Assembly (NCBI RefSeq): GCF_001189235.2
Contig: NZ_LFIP02000004.1
Location: 248,001-312,000, forward strand
Origin: Bradyrhizobium embrapense
GTDB lineage: Bacteria; Pseudomonadota; Alphaproteobacteria; Rhizobiales; Xanthobacteraceae
Direction of reading: 5' to 3'
Length of the DNA stretch: 64,000 bases
The position numbers and the translations under genes were made by a program. Numbering within the stretch: position 1 is the stretch's first letter; each line of letters starts with the position of its first letter. The notes under the pieces were generated by a model that worked only from the letters and a program-made list of their open reading frames with translations, was not told where the DNA came from and searched no databases. Below, one piece after another: positions 17,191 to 25,743 of this stretch.

Positions 17191-17925
17191 TCAGTAACGT
17201 GCGACGATCGGGCCACCGAACTTGTAGTTCAGACGGCCGAGGACCATGTCGGTGTCGCCACCGGTGTGGAAGCCGGTCACACCGACGCCAGCCGGGGTGA
17301 CGAAGGTCGCACCGTGCGTGTCTTCGAAGATGTGGTTGTATTCGACGCCGAGCGACCAGCCCTGAGCGAAGGCGAATTCGAGGCCAACGCCGACCGTCGG
17401 GCTCCAACGGGTGTCGTAGCCGGTCTGGGACGCCAGCGCGCCGCCGGGTGCCAGGAACTGGTAGTTGCGATCGGTGACCGCAGCACCGCCCTTGGCGTAC
17501 AGCAGGACGTTGTTCCAGGCATAGCCGATCTGGCCGGTGAACAGGCCGAACGCATCGGTCTTCGAGCGAACGGTGCCGCCCGGGACGAGCAGGTTGCCCG
17601 TGCTGCCGGAGAAGTCAGCCCAGTTGCCCTGAGCTTCCAGGCCCCAGACCCAGCCGCCGGTCTGCCAGCGGTAGCCGATCTGGCCACCGACGGTGCCGCC
17701 GTTGGCGTCGTAGCTGCCGGCCTGGCCGATGCCGTCGACCGAACGGTTGTCGTGGCTCTGGCCCCAACCACCGTTGATACCGATGTAGAAGCCGGTCCAA
17801 TCATACACAGCGGCAACCATGGGCGGCGGAGCCTTCGTGTAAGGGCGAGCCGCGAGGTCAGCCGCAGAGGCAGCAGTCGCGCTGAGCGCGAGCAGGCTGG
17901 CGGTGACAAGCAAAATCTTTTTCAT
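17191..17925 (-). CDS. Omp31/RopB-like outer-membrane beta-barrel protein
   Basis: The 244-residue product has a classical signal peptide (MKKILLVTASLLALSATAASA) followed by DLAARPYTKAPPP, the usual start of the rhizobial Omp31/immunogenic outer-membrane protein family. YDWTGFYIGINGGWG opens an eight-strand barrel of alternating hydrophobic residues, and the chain ends in an aromatic residue (VARY) as BAM substrates do. The ATG at 17925 is placed right before the signal peptide. It is monocistronic, with a strong terminator, and probably abundant. A general envelope role is likely; a specific substrate cannot be read. Confidence 0.9.
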   Translation of the reverse strand: MKKILLVTASLLALSATAASAADLAARPYTKAPPPMVAAVYDWTGFYIGINGGWGQSHDNRSVDGIGQAGSYDANGGTVGGQIGYRWQTGGWVWGLEAQGNWADFSGSTGNLLVPGGTVRSKTDAFGLFTGQIGYAWNNVLLYAKGGAAVTDRNYQFLAPGGALASQTGYDTRWSPTVGVGLEFAFAQGWSLGVEYNHIFEDTHGATFVTPAGVGVTGFHTGGDTDMVLGRLNYKFGGPIVARY

Positions 17926-18150
17926 TTTCCCGTTCCAACTTTTTCTACAGGCCCCCAAGGCCGCGAGACACCGTCATAGCAGCCCCCGTCGGAATTGCTG
18001 TAACTTCGCTGCAACAGGCAGGCCCAAACGACTTCGCTCAAATTTGAAGTTAATACTGCGTTACAAGCACTTTTTGGAACTTTTGCCACATAGCTGCCGC
18101 ACAATTTTCACAATTCAAAACTGCTTGGGCAAGCTGCCCGCAAGATCGTG

Positions 18151-18179
18151 TTGACCGGAACCGGCTTGTCCGATTTGGA
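18151..18179 (+). promoter_or_regulatory. Possible promoter of the first DUF3551 gene
   Basis: TTGACC at 18151-18156 and TTTGGA at 18174-18179 are 17 bases apart, upstream of the gene starting at 18222. The -35 box is good and the -10 box is weak. Confidence 0.3.
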
Positions 18180-18221
18180 TCGTCGCCGAGATCGAATCTT
18201 CGCAGCGATTAAGGAATGCAC

Positions 18222-18518
18222 ATGCGGACGATGATTCTTGCTGCTGCGGCGTCTGTGCTTGCGCTCGCTACCCTTGGTACGGCGCCCTCGCATGCCGTCG
18301 GCGTGCGCTACCCGTTCTGCATCCAGGGCGATCGCTATCCCGGCCTCAGCAACTGCTCCTATCCGTCTTATGAGGCGTGCCTCGCCACCGCCTCGGGCAT
18401 CGGACAGAACTGCATCGCCAATCCCTATTATGCCGGCGACAACGACCCGCGCTCCTATCTGCATGCCTCTCCGCGTGATCGCCGTGAGGGCAATTTTTTC
18501 GACCTGTTCATTCACTGA
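18222..18518 (+). CDS. DUF3551 family secreted protein, copy 1
   Basis: The 98-residue product has a cleavable signal peptide (about residues 1-25, ending PSHA). The Cys-rich body contains YPFCIQGDRYPG, NCSYPSYEACLATASG and the ending motif NCIANPYY that marks the DUF3551 family, common in Bradyrhizobium and of unknown function. The second of two nearby ATGs was chosen because AAGGA is six bases before it but directly abuts the first. The four Cys in the mature region suggest two disulphides in the periplasm. A second copy follows 117 bases downstream. Confidence 0.85.
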   Translation: MRTMILAAAASVLALATLGTAPSHAVGVRYPFCIQGDRYPGLSNCSYPSYEACLATASGIGQNCIANPYYAGDNDPRSYLHASPRDRREGNFFDLFIH

Positions 18519-18635
18519 CATCTGGCCGGGTGGCGCCGCCGCGGGAATGTGAGTTGATCGCTCCGGCCCGCCGGTGCCTATTCGCACCGACGTTCGGCGG
18601 GAGCGTTGCCGGCGCCAGATCGACTGGAGCTTCTG

Positions 18636-18917
18636 ATGCGAAACCTGATTCTGGTACTGTTTCCGGCGCTCCTAGCGCTGGGTGCCATCGCAAGCACGCC
18701 AGCCAATGCCCAGAAATACGATTCGACCTCGCCGGTCTGCAAGACGAACTACCGATGGGGCGGTGAGGATACCGACTGCGGTTACACGTCACTGGAGCAG
18801 TGCCGGGCCTCAGCGTCCGGCCTCGCCGCGATTTGCATCAACAATCCCTATTATGCCGGGCCGCCGATCGATCGCCGGCCGAGCCAGTCTGGCAAACGGC
18901 CTCGCCCCGCCTATTGA
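18636..18917 (+). CDS. DUF3551 family secreted protein, copy 2
   Basis: The 93-residue product has a signal peptide ending TPANAQ and the same pattern as its upstream neighbour: PVCKTNYRWG, DCGYTSLEQCRASASG and ICINNPYY. GGAG lies six bases before the ATG. The basic Pro/Arg-rich tail (RRPSQSGKRPRPAY) differs from copy 1, so the two have diverged after duplication. Both are on the plus strand and may share a transcript. The family function is unknown; export to the periplasm is inferred from the signal peptide. Confidence 0.85.
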   Translation: MRNLILVLFPALLALGAIASTPANAQKYDSTSPVCKTNYRWGGEDTDCGYTSLEQCRASASGLAAICINNPYYAGPPIDRRPSQSGKRPRPAY

Positions 18918-19027
18918 AGGCCCAAGCGCGCCTTCCACTTCGATTCAATCATACCGGAAAAGTCTTTAGATTTCGCGCGCTTAGCGAGCATTCTTCACAC
19001 GAATCGCGACCCACTTCACGCGAAGCG

Positions 19028-19726
19028 CTATTCGAGTTCGACGACCTGTCCGTTCGACAGCGACACCCGGCGATCCATCCGCGCGGCGAGATCCAAATTG
19101 TGGGTCGCGATCAGCATCGCGACGCGGGTCGCCTTCACGAGCTGCATCAGCGCGTTGAACACGTGATCGGCCGTTCCCGGATCCAGATTTCCGGTGGGCT
19201 CGTCCGCAAACAGCACCCGCGGTGCGTTCGCAACCGCGCGCGCGATCGCCACGCGCTGCTGTTCACCACCCGAGAGTTCTGCGGGACGATGGGTGATGCG
19301 ATCGCCAAGCCCGAGATAGGCGAGGATCTCGGTCGCACGTTTCACGGTTTCGGAGCGCTTGAGGCCACGAATCATCTGCGGCAGCATGACGTTCTCGAGC
19401 GCCGAAAACTCCGGCAGCAGCCGGTGCGACTGATAGACGAAGCCGATATCGGAGCGACGAATCTGCGTGCGGTCGATGTCGGACATCTGCGAGGTCGGCG
19501 TGCCCGCGACATAGACCTCACCCTCATCGGGGCTCTCCAGCAGGCCCGCGATGTGCAGCAGCGTCGACTTGCCGGATCCCGACGGCGCCACAAGCGCCAC
19601 CGATTGACCGGGCCACAGCGCCAGCTTGGCACCGTTCAGGATCGTCAGCGTCGCCTCGCCCTGCCGGTATTCCCGCTTGATATCGTGAAGATAGACAACC
19701 GGTACGTCTTCCGCCCCCTCCGCCAT
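19028..19726 (-). CDS. lolD: Lipoprotein-releasing ABC transporter ATP-binding protein LolD
   Basis: LolD powers extraction of outer-membrane lipoproteins from the inner membrane to LolA. The 232-residue product has Walker A (APSGSGKST), the Q-loop region (GFVYQSHRLLPEFSALENV), the signature LSGGEQQRVAIARA and Walker B (VLFADEPTGNLD), all in family order. The LLPEFSALENVMLP segment is typical of LolD/MacB-type ATPases. It starts nine bases after the permease stop. An in-frame extension into the permease gene is rejected. Confidence 0.95.
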   Translation of the reverse strand: MAEGAEDVPVVYLHDIKREYRQGEATLTILNGAKLALWPGQSVALVAPSGSGKSTLLHIAGLLESPDEGEVYVAGTPTSQMSDIDRTQIRRSDIGFVYQSHRLLPEFSALENVMLPQMIRGLKRSETVKRATEILAYLGLGDRITHRPAELSGGEQQRVAIARAVANAPRVLFADEPTGNLDPGTADHVFNALMQLVKATRVAMLIATHNLDLAARMDRRVSLSNGQVVELE

Positions 19727-19734
19727 GTGCGCTC

Positions 19735-21003
19735 CTATTCGTACCGGAGCGCTTCGACCGGATCGAGGCGCGCGGCGCGCCACGACGGGTAGAGCGTCGC
19801 CAGGAAGGAAAGCGTCAGCGCCATGATCACGACGGCGAGCGTCTCGCCGAAATCGACCTCGGCCGGCAGCTTGGAGAGGAAATACAGCTCCGGCGAAAAC
19901 AGTTCGGTGTTGGTGAGCCATGACAGGAATTGCCTGATCGATTCGATGTTCAGGCAGATCAGCATGCCGACCGCAAAGCCGGTCAGCGTTCCGACCACGC
20001 CGATCGAGGCGCCGGTGATCAGGAAGATTCGCATGATCGAGCCCTGCGAGGCCCCCATCGTGCGCAGGATCGCAATGTCCTGGCCCTTGTCCTTCACGAG
20101 CATGATCAGCCCCGAGACGATGTTGAGCGCCGCGACCAGCACGATCATGGTCAGGATCAGGAACATCACGTTGCGTTCGACCTGCAGCGCGTTGAAGAAT
20201 GTCGAATTGCGCTGCCGCCAGTCGACCAGGAAGACCGGCCGGCCGGCCGCCTCCGTCACCAGCTTGCGATAGGTTTCGATCTTGTCCGGATTGGTGGTGA
20301 ACACCTCGATCGAGGACACGTCGTTGTTGCGGTTGAAATAGGCCTGCGCCTCGGTCAGCGGCATGAAGACGAAGGTCGAATCGTATTCCGACATGCCGAT
20401 CTCGAACACCGCCGTGATCTTGTAAGGCTTGATGCGCGGCGTCGTGCCCATCGGCGTCACCGCGCCCTTCGGCGAAACCAGCGTGATCATGTCGCCGGCA
20501 TGCAGCGAGAGCTGATCGGCAAGCCGGCGGCCGATCGCAACCCCCTGCCCCTCGTCAAAACCCTCGAGCGTGCCCTGCTTGATGTTCTTGGCGATCGAAG
20601 TGAGGTTGTTGAGATCGTCGGCGCGAATACCGCGGATGAAGACGCCGGCCGCGTTGAACGGCGATGATCCTAGTCCTTGCCCGTCTACGACAGGCGCGGC
20701 GAGACGAATGCCCTGCACCTGGCTGATGCGGTCGGCGACATCCTTCCAGTCGGTCAGCGGCGATTCCAGGGGCTGCACCAGGAGGTGGCCGTTGAGGCCG
20801 AGGATCTTGTCGAGCAGCTCCTTGCGGAAGCCGTTCATGACGGCCATCACCACGATCAGCGTGGCAACGCCGAGCATGATGCCGAGGAACGAAAAGCCGG
20901 CGATGACCGAGATGAACCCTTCCTTGCGGCGCGCGCGCAGATAGCGTCCGGACAGCAGCCATTCGAATGGCGCAAACGGCGGGGTACGGACTGGCTCGTT
21001 CAT
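19735..21003 (-). CDS. lolC: Lipoprotein-releasing ABC transporter permease (LolC/LolE type)
   Basis: This is the membrane partner of LolD. The 422-residue product has an N-terminal membrane segment (ISVIAGFSFLGIMLGVATLIVVMAVMNGF), a large periplasmic domain (about residues 70-270) and three C-terminal membrane segments in the FtsX-type domain. It ends with ARLDPVEALRYE, typical of the family. Many alphaproteobacteria have one such permease acting as a homodimer (sometimes named LolF), so the symbol is by convention. A start at 21015, four codons earlier, is possible; 21003 has a better-placed GGA. Confidence 0.92.
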   Translation of the reverse strand: MNEPVRTPPFAPFEWLLSGRYLRARRKEGFISVIAGFSFLGIMLGVATLIVVMAVMNGFRKELLDKILGLNGHLLVQPLESPLTDWKDVADRISQVQGIRLAAPVVDGQGLGSSPFNAAGVFIRGIRADDLNNLTSIAKNIKQGTLEGFDEGQGVAIGRRLADQLSLHAGDMITLVSPKGAVTPMGTTPRIKPYKITAVFEIGMSEYDSTFVFMPLTEAQAYFNRNNDVSSIEVFTTNPDKIETYRKLVTEAAGRPVFLVDWRQRNSTFFNALQVERNVMFLILTMIVLVAALNIVSGLIMLVKDKGQDIAILRTMGASQGSIMRIFLITGASIGVVGTLTGFAVGMLICLNIESIRQFLSWLTNTELFSPELYFLSKLPAEVDFGETLAVVIMALTLSFLATLYPSWRAARLDPVEALRYE

Positions 21004-21086
21004 GGTCTCATCCATCTCTCGATAATCCCATGATTCGGGCCAAATGTGGCCGGATTACCCCGCCGATCGCGCGGCGTGAATAAACT

Positions 21087-22406
21087 TTAACCCGCGAGCT
21101 TCGCGACCACGTCGGCGGGGCTCATGTTGTCGCGCGAGCCATCGCTGCGGCGCTTGACCTCGACCTTGCCCTCAGCGAGTCCCTTCGGTCCGACGAGAAT
21201 CTGCCAGGGGATACCGATCAGATCGGCCGCGGCGAACTTGGCGCCGGCGCGCTGATCGGTGTCGTCGTAGAGCACGTCGACGCCCTTCGCCGAGAGTTCG
21301 CGATAGAGCTGCTCGCAGGCTCCGTCGACAGCGGCATCGCCCTGCTTGAGGTTGAGGATCGCGGCGCGGAACGGCGCGACCGCTTCGGGCCACTTGATGC
21401 CCGCGTCATCGTGACAGGCCTCGATGATGGCGCCGACCAGACGCGACACGCCGACACCGTAGGAGCCGCCATGGATCGGCACGTCGACACCGTCGGGTCC
21501 CGCCACCATGGCCTTCATGGTGTCGGAATATTTGGTGCCGAAATAGAAGATCTGGCCGACCTCGATGCCGCGGGTATTGAGCCGCTTTGCTTCCGGCACT
21601 TCCTGCTCGAAGCGCGCAGCCTCGTGGACGTCCTCGGTCGCAGCATAGACCGAGGTCCACTGCTTGATGATCGGCGTGAGATCGCCGTCATAGTCGACGT
21701 CCTCGCCCGGTACCGGCAGGTCCAGCACATCGCGATTGATGAAGACGCCCGACTCTCCAGTCTCCGCCAGCACGATGAACTCATGGCTGAGGTCGCCGCC
21801 GATCGGGCCGGTCTCGGCCCGCATCGGGATCGCCTTCAGGCCCATCCGCGCGAAGGTGCGCAAGTACGCCACGAACATCTTGTTGTAGGAGCGCCGCGCG
21901 CCGGCCTCGTCGAGGTCGAACGTATAGGCGTCCTTCATCAGGAATTCGCGGCCGCGCATCACGCCGAAGCGCGGACGCTGCTCGTCGCGGAACTTCCACT
22001 GGATGTGGTAGAGGTTGAGCGGCAGGTTCTTGTAGGACTTGACATAGGAGCGGAAGATCTCGGTGATCATCTCCTCGTTGGTCGGTCCGTACAACAGCTC
22101 GCGCTTGTGACGATCGAGGATGCGCAACATCTCCGGGCCATAGGCGTCGTAGCGGCCGCTTTCCCGCCAGAGATCGGCAAGCTGCAGCGTCGGCATCAAG
22201 AGCTCGAGCGCGCCGGCGCGGTCCTGCTCCTCGCGAACGATCTGCTCGATCTTCTTCAGCACCCGGAAGCCGAGCGGCAGCCAGGCATAGATGCCGGCCG
22301 CCTCCTGCCGCATCATGCCCGCGCGCAGCATCAGCCGATGCGAGACGATCTCCGCCTCTTTCGGGTTTTCTTTCAGGATAGGCAGGAAAAACCGCGACAA
22401 TCGCAT
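21087..22406 (-). CDS. proS: Prolyl-tRNA synthetase (short, alphaproteobacterial type)
   Basis: ProS charges tRNA-Pro. At 439 residues it is the short form lacking the editing insertion found in the longer bacterial enzyme (about 570 residues). Class II motifs are visible: motif 1 around YAWLPLGFRVLKKIEQ, motif 2 around KFRDEQRPRFGVMRGREF with ligand arginines, and motif 3 near GSYGVGVSRLVGAI. The C-terminal anticodon-binding domain follows (from about residue 340). Without the insertion, mischarged Ala-tRNA-Pro would need a separate editing factor; none is in the window. Confidence 0.97.
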   Translation of the reverse strand: MRLSRFFLPILKENPKEAEIVSHRLMLRAGMMRQEAAGIYAWLPLGFRVLKKIEQIVREEQDRAGALELLMPTLQLADLWRESGRYDAYGPEMLRILDRHKRELLYGPTNEEMITEIFRSYVKSYKNLPLNLYHIQWKFRDEQRPRFGVMRGREFLMKDAYTFDLDEAGARRSYNKMFVAYLRTFARMGLKAIPMRAETGPIGGDLSHEFIVLAETGESGVFINRDVLDLPVPGEDVDYDGDLTPIIKQWTSVYAATEDVHEAARFEQEVPEAKRLNTRGIEVGQIFYFGTKYSDTMKAMVAGPDGVDVPIHGGSYGVGVSRLVGAIIEACHDDAGIKWPEAVAPFRAAILNLKQGDAAVDGACEQLYRELSAKGVDVLYDDTDQRAGAKFAAADLIGIPWQILVGPKGLAEGKVEVKRRSDGSRDNMSPADVVAKLAG

Positions 22407-22567
22407 GGTGTTACTCGGGAATCAGGAAAGCGTGGGAAGCGCAGCAGTGAAACCGGATCGGCCGTGAAAACACAAGGCCGCCAAATAACAAAAGCCCTTC
22501 AAATCAGGCGATTTTCGGCCATTTGAGCGATTTGCGTCCCGCTGGACTGCCCGGCGCGGCCGTCCGT

Positions 22568-24145
22568 CTACCTGACCTCGAAATCGTCTTCCAGCGTCAC
22601 TTTCTTGAAATCGGTCACCAGGGCGTCAATCTGCATGTGCCAGCGGCCGGGGACCGGCAACGGCACCTTCTTGACGTGCCAATAGCCATCGGGACCCGGC
22701 GCGGCGCTCCGTTCCAACGGCTCGATGCCGCGATCCGGCAGGCTCAGCGTCAGTGTCGCCTCCTTGGCCGCGAACGGGCTGGCATCGCCGTTCATCAGCT
22801 GCAGCACGAAATCGTTCTGCCCGACCTTGCCCGGCGCGATCAGAACCTGGAACATCGCGGTATCGGTGTGGATGTGGACCGCGAGCGGAACGTCGTCTGA
22901 CATCGCCAGCACGCGGGGCGGCGGCGTGAAGCGCCATAGTGCGACGAGGCCGAGGATGGCGATCATCAGCACGAACTCGAGCGCGATCGAGCGCTGCAGC
23001 GGCCGCGTACGGTGAAATTCGCGCGCAATCGCCGGCGTAAACACCAAACGGTTCAGCGCAGCGAGCGTGAGCAACAGCGACACCAGCACAAGTTTCGCCA
23101 CGAGGACGTTGCCGTATCCAGTATCGATCAGCGCGCCAAAGCTTTCCAGCTGAACGACGGCAAGCGCGAGGCCGGACAGGGCGATCAACGCGACGACCGG
23201 CACGGCGAGGGTCGAAAACCGCCGGACTACCCGCAACAGCGAATCCTTGCGCTGCCAGGCCAGCACGGCGAGCGGCCCAAGCGCACCCATCCAGAAAGCG
23301 AGGCCAGCGCCATGGATGAACAGCGCGGTCCGCGTCAACCATTGCGGAGAAGCGGTGGCGGCATGGCCGCTGACCGCAAGCGACAGCCCAACGCAGATCA
23401 TTGCGACTGCGGTGCTGATCCACGCCACGCCGAACGACGCACTGCGCCAGGCGATCGCCGCGATCGACATCGCGGCAATCGCCAGCAGCAGCGCGGTAAA
23501 CAGGCTGGTGCCGGCGGCGCTGGCCCAGGCCGCCCAAGTCAGGACGCCCGTGATCGGCAGGTTCAGCAGGTCGACGCCCTGCAAGCCGAGCGAGGCGATC
23601 GCGCCGACAAGGCCGATCGCCAGCGACCACATGATCAGCCGTCCACCCGCTGCCCCCTGCCCGATCCAGGCGGCAAAGAACACACCGCCGACGCCGGCAA
23701 ACAGCCCGAGATAGAGCCCGAGCCGCGCCAGCCAGATCAGCGCATGCAACACGCCGTCGCCAGCCGGCGCCGCCGAGCCCGTGACGACGCCGACCGAGAA
23801 CAACAGCGAACCCGCAACCGGATGGCCATCCTGGGAGACCACGCGATAGCTGACCACCTGCGTGCCCTGCGGCAAGTCCGCCGGCAGGGTCACCACCAGC
23901 GATTCATCGACGGCGCGGATCGTGACGTCGCGCGGCTTGCCCGTAGCGTCGAGCAGGCTGACCGCGGTCGGCGCTACCGCTTCGTTGAAGCGGAGCACCG
24001 CCGTCTTCGGCGCCACGGTCACCACGCTGCCGTCCGCCGGCTCGGCGGCGATCAGGACGGCATGCGCATCGGCCGAGGTCGCAAGACACAGCGTCACGAA
24101 CAACGCGGCAAGACTTCCAACGACAAGACTTGCGACCGCCCGCAC
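22568..24145 (-). CDS. CopC-CopD fusion with C-terminal YtkA-like domain
   Basis: The 525-residue product joins three parts. After a signal peptide, a CopC domain begins at the mature His (ADAHAVLIAAEPADGS, His28) and includes SQDGHPV (His108), together the usual Cu(II) site. About eight membrane segments of CopD follow (about residues 133-410). The C-terminal 110 residues form a periplasmic beta-domain (VLIAPGKVGQNDF through ALVTDFKKVTLEDDFEV) like YtkA/FixH modules. CopC/CopD fusions are associated with copper import. It is the last gene of the copper operon, four bases after the YcnI gene. Confidence 0.88.
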   Translation of the reverse strand: MRAVASLVVGSLAALFVTLCLATSADAHAVLIAAEPADGSVVTVAPKTAVLRFNEAVAPTAVSLLDATGKPRDVTIRAVDESLVVTLPADLPQGTQVVSYRVVSQDGHPVAGSLLFSVGVVTGSAAPAGDGVLHALIWLARLGLYLGLFAGVGGVFFAAWIGQGAAGGRLIMWSLAIGLVGAIASLGLQGVDLLNLPITGVLTWAAWASAAGTSLFTALLLAIAAMSIAAIAWRSASFGVAWISTAVAMICVGLSLAVSGHAATASPQWLTRTALFIHGAGLAFWMGALGPLAVLAWQRKDSLLRVVRRFSTLAVPVVALIALSGLALAVVQLESFGALIDTGYGNVLVAKLVLVSLLLTLAALNRLVFTPAIAREFHRTRPLQRSIALEFVLMIAILGLVALWRFTPPPRVLAMSDDVPLAVHIHTDTAMFQVLIAPGKVGQNDFVLQLMNGDASPFAAKEATLTLSLPDRGIEPLERSAAPGPDGYWHVKKVPLPVPGRWHMQIDALVTDFKKVTLEDDFEVR

Positions 24146-24148
24146 GGC

Positions 24149-24676
24149 TTACGGCTTCGGCAGCAGCTTGACGCCCGGCGCCGGCGTCTTGCTGCCGTGG
24201 TCGTGCCCGCCGCCCTGCCCTTCGGCCGGAAGATCGATCCAGCGGCTGACGCCCTGCTCGCATTCCTGCACGACGGGAAAATACAACGTGGTGTTCGGCT
24301 TCAGCGTGTCGGTGAGAAACGTCTGCATCACGAACTCGTCGTAGTTCTGGTCGGAGAGCTTGCCACCGCTCCAGGCGACTTCCTTCACGCCCTCGGTGAG
24401 ATTGGCACCGTGAAAGTCGTACTGGGCGGCGTATTTGCCGGTGACCATGTCGAGCGTCCAGCCGGGCTTCGGCATCGGCTTCACTCCGATCACGCCTTCC
24501 GGAATCTGCACGCGGATCTTGATCGTCGCCGATCCCGCGCAGCCATGCGGCACGGCGAAGACCGCCTTGTAGTACGAACCGATTGCCGCCTGCTTTCCCT
24601 CAAGCGTGACATGGGCGATGGCCGGCGACGCTGCGAGCAGCGTCGCCGTGGCAATGAGGAGCGTGGTTGATCGCAT
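24149..24676 (-). CDS. YcnI-like (DUF1775) copper-binding protein
   Basis: The 175-residue product has a signal peptide cleaved before His22 (AIAHVTLEG), leaving an N-terminal His. A conserved Trp at about residue 73 (KPGWTL) matches the copper site described for YcnI. A His-rich tail (GGGHDHGSK) lies near the C-terminus; there is no C-terminal membrane anchor as in the Bacillus protein, so it is probably soluble in the periplasm. It sits between the PCuAC chaperone and the CopC-CopD fusion with four- and eight-base spacings, which fits a shared copper-delivery route. Confidence 0.88.
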   Translation of the reverse strand: MRSTTLLIATATLLAASPAIAHVTLEGKQAAIGSYYKAVFAVPHGCAGSATIKIRVQIPEGVIGVKPMPKPGWTLDMVTGKYAAQYDFHGANLTEGVKEVAWSGGKLSDQNYDEFVMQTFLTDTLKPNTTLYFPVVQECEQGVSRWIDLPAEGQGGGHDHGSKTPAPGVKLLPKP

Positions 24677-24683
24677 GGCCCCC

Positions 24684-25211
24684 TCACATCTTCTTCATGT
24701 CCATATGACCGGAATGGTCGCCATGGCCGGAATGATCGCCGCCGCCCGGCGCCTGCGCGCCGACGGCCTGCACATCGAGCGACACCGAGACCTTGCCGGC
24801 CTTCTCGAATTCGAGCGTGACCGGCACCTTGTCGCCCTGCTTCAGCGGATTCTTGAGGTCGAACATCATCAGATGATAGCCGCCGGGCGCGAGCTTCACG
24901 GTCTTGCCGGGTTCGATGGTCACGCCGTTGTCGAGCGCCCGCATCTTCATGACGCCGTTGTCCATCGACATTTCGTGGACCTCGACCTTGCCGGCGACAT
25001 CGGCAGAGCCTGAAATCAACCGGTCGGGCGTCGCGCCCTTGTTCTCGATTGTCAAATAGCCGCCGCCAATCTTGGCACCGTTCGGGGTCGCGCGCGTCCA
25101 CGCCTGCGTGATCACGAGGTCGCCGGCCTTGATGTCCTCGGCACGTGCAGAAGAAGAAGCGAGTACGGCGGACAGCGCTGCGAGAGCAAGGATGCGAGAG
25201 AGCATCTTCAT
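24684..25211 (-). CDS. PCuAC-family periplasmic copper chaperone
   Basis: The 175-residue product has a signal peptide (to about residue 24) and the PCu(A)C pattern: His79-x-Met81, a Met near 88-90, and His113-x-Met115 (HEM then HLM). Together these bind Cu(I). A C-terminal tail rich in His and Met (HSGHGDHSGHMDMKKM) adds probable sites, including for Cu(II), as in chaperones that deliver copper to cytochrome oxidase. AAGGAA lies nine bases upstream of the ATG. In this operon it may hand metal between the receptor side and YcnI/CopC; this role is inferred. Confidence 0.9.
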   Translation of the reverse strand: MKMLSRILALAALSAVLASSSARAEDIKAGDLVITQAWTRATPNGAKIGGGYLTIENKGATPDRLISGSADVAGKVEVHEMSMDNGVMKMRALDNGVTIEPGKTVKLAPGGYHLMMFDLKNPLKQGDKVPVTLEFEKAGKVSVSLDVQAVGAQAPGGGDHSGHGDHSGHMDMKKM

Positions 25212-25245
25212 TGGACGAATTTCCTTTCAGGTTGAAGTTGGTGTG

Positions 25246-25743
25246 TCATCGGATTGCTGTGGCCTGGGCGTCAGACCATTTGCTCAGATCAGCGATTTCG
25301 GCCGATCCCTCGATCGTTGTGATCGTTCCGTCACGAGCAATCAGCATGGTTCGCGGGATATCGCCTTGCCACGCCGGATCGATCTCAAATCTCAATCGCT
25401 CGGCAAAGCCGTCGCCAAAAATCCAGTTTTCGGCGGAAGCGAGCCCGGCGTGATCCAGCATCGATCGCGTTGCCTCCGGAAGGTTCGGAACCAAATCCGC
25501 GCTGATCGTGACGACGTCGATACCAGGATGATCCTTCATGAACTGGCCAAGCTGCGGCAGTTCGACCTTGCAGGGTCCGCAGGTCACGCCCCAGAAGTGC
25601 ACCAGGGTCGGATGACCGGCGTGTGCATGCAGCAATTTCTGCCAGCTGCCGCGTTCGAACGGCTTCGGGGCGCCGTCGGCCGCCGCCAGTGCGGATGGCA
25701 GCGTTGCCAGCAAGACAAGAGCCGCGGGCAAATGACATTTCAT
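25246..25743 (-). CDS. TlpA-like periplasmic thioredoxin
   Basis: The 165-residue product has a signal peptide (about residues 1-21) and a thioredoxin fold with active site Cys55-Gly-Pro-Cys58 (HFWGVTCGPCKVELPQL) and a cis-Pro region at DIPRTMLIARDG. It belongs with TlpA/ResA-type reductases, which keep copper-binding cysteines reduced. Its ATG overlaps the stop of the Asp-box gene by ATGA, so the two are co-translated. The preceding protein carries a cluster of cysteines that this one might reduce; that partnership is inference. Confidence 0.88.
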   Translation of the reverse strand: MKCHLPAALVLLATLPSALAAADGAPKPFERGSWQKLLHAHAGHPTLVHFWGVTCGPCKVELPQLGQFMKDHPGIDVVTISADLVPNLPEATRSMLDHAGLASAENWIFGDGFAERLRFEIDPAWQGDIPRTMLIARDGTITTIEGSAEIADLSKWSDAQATAIR

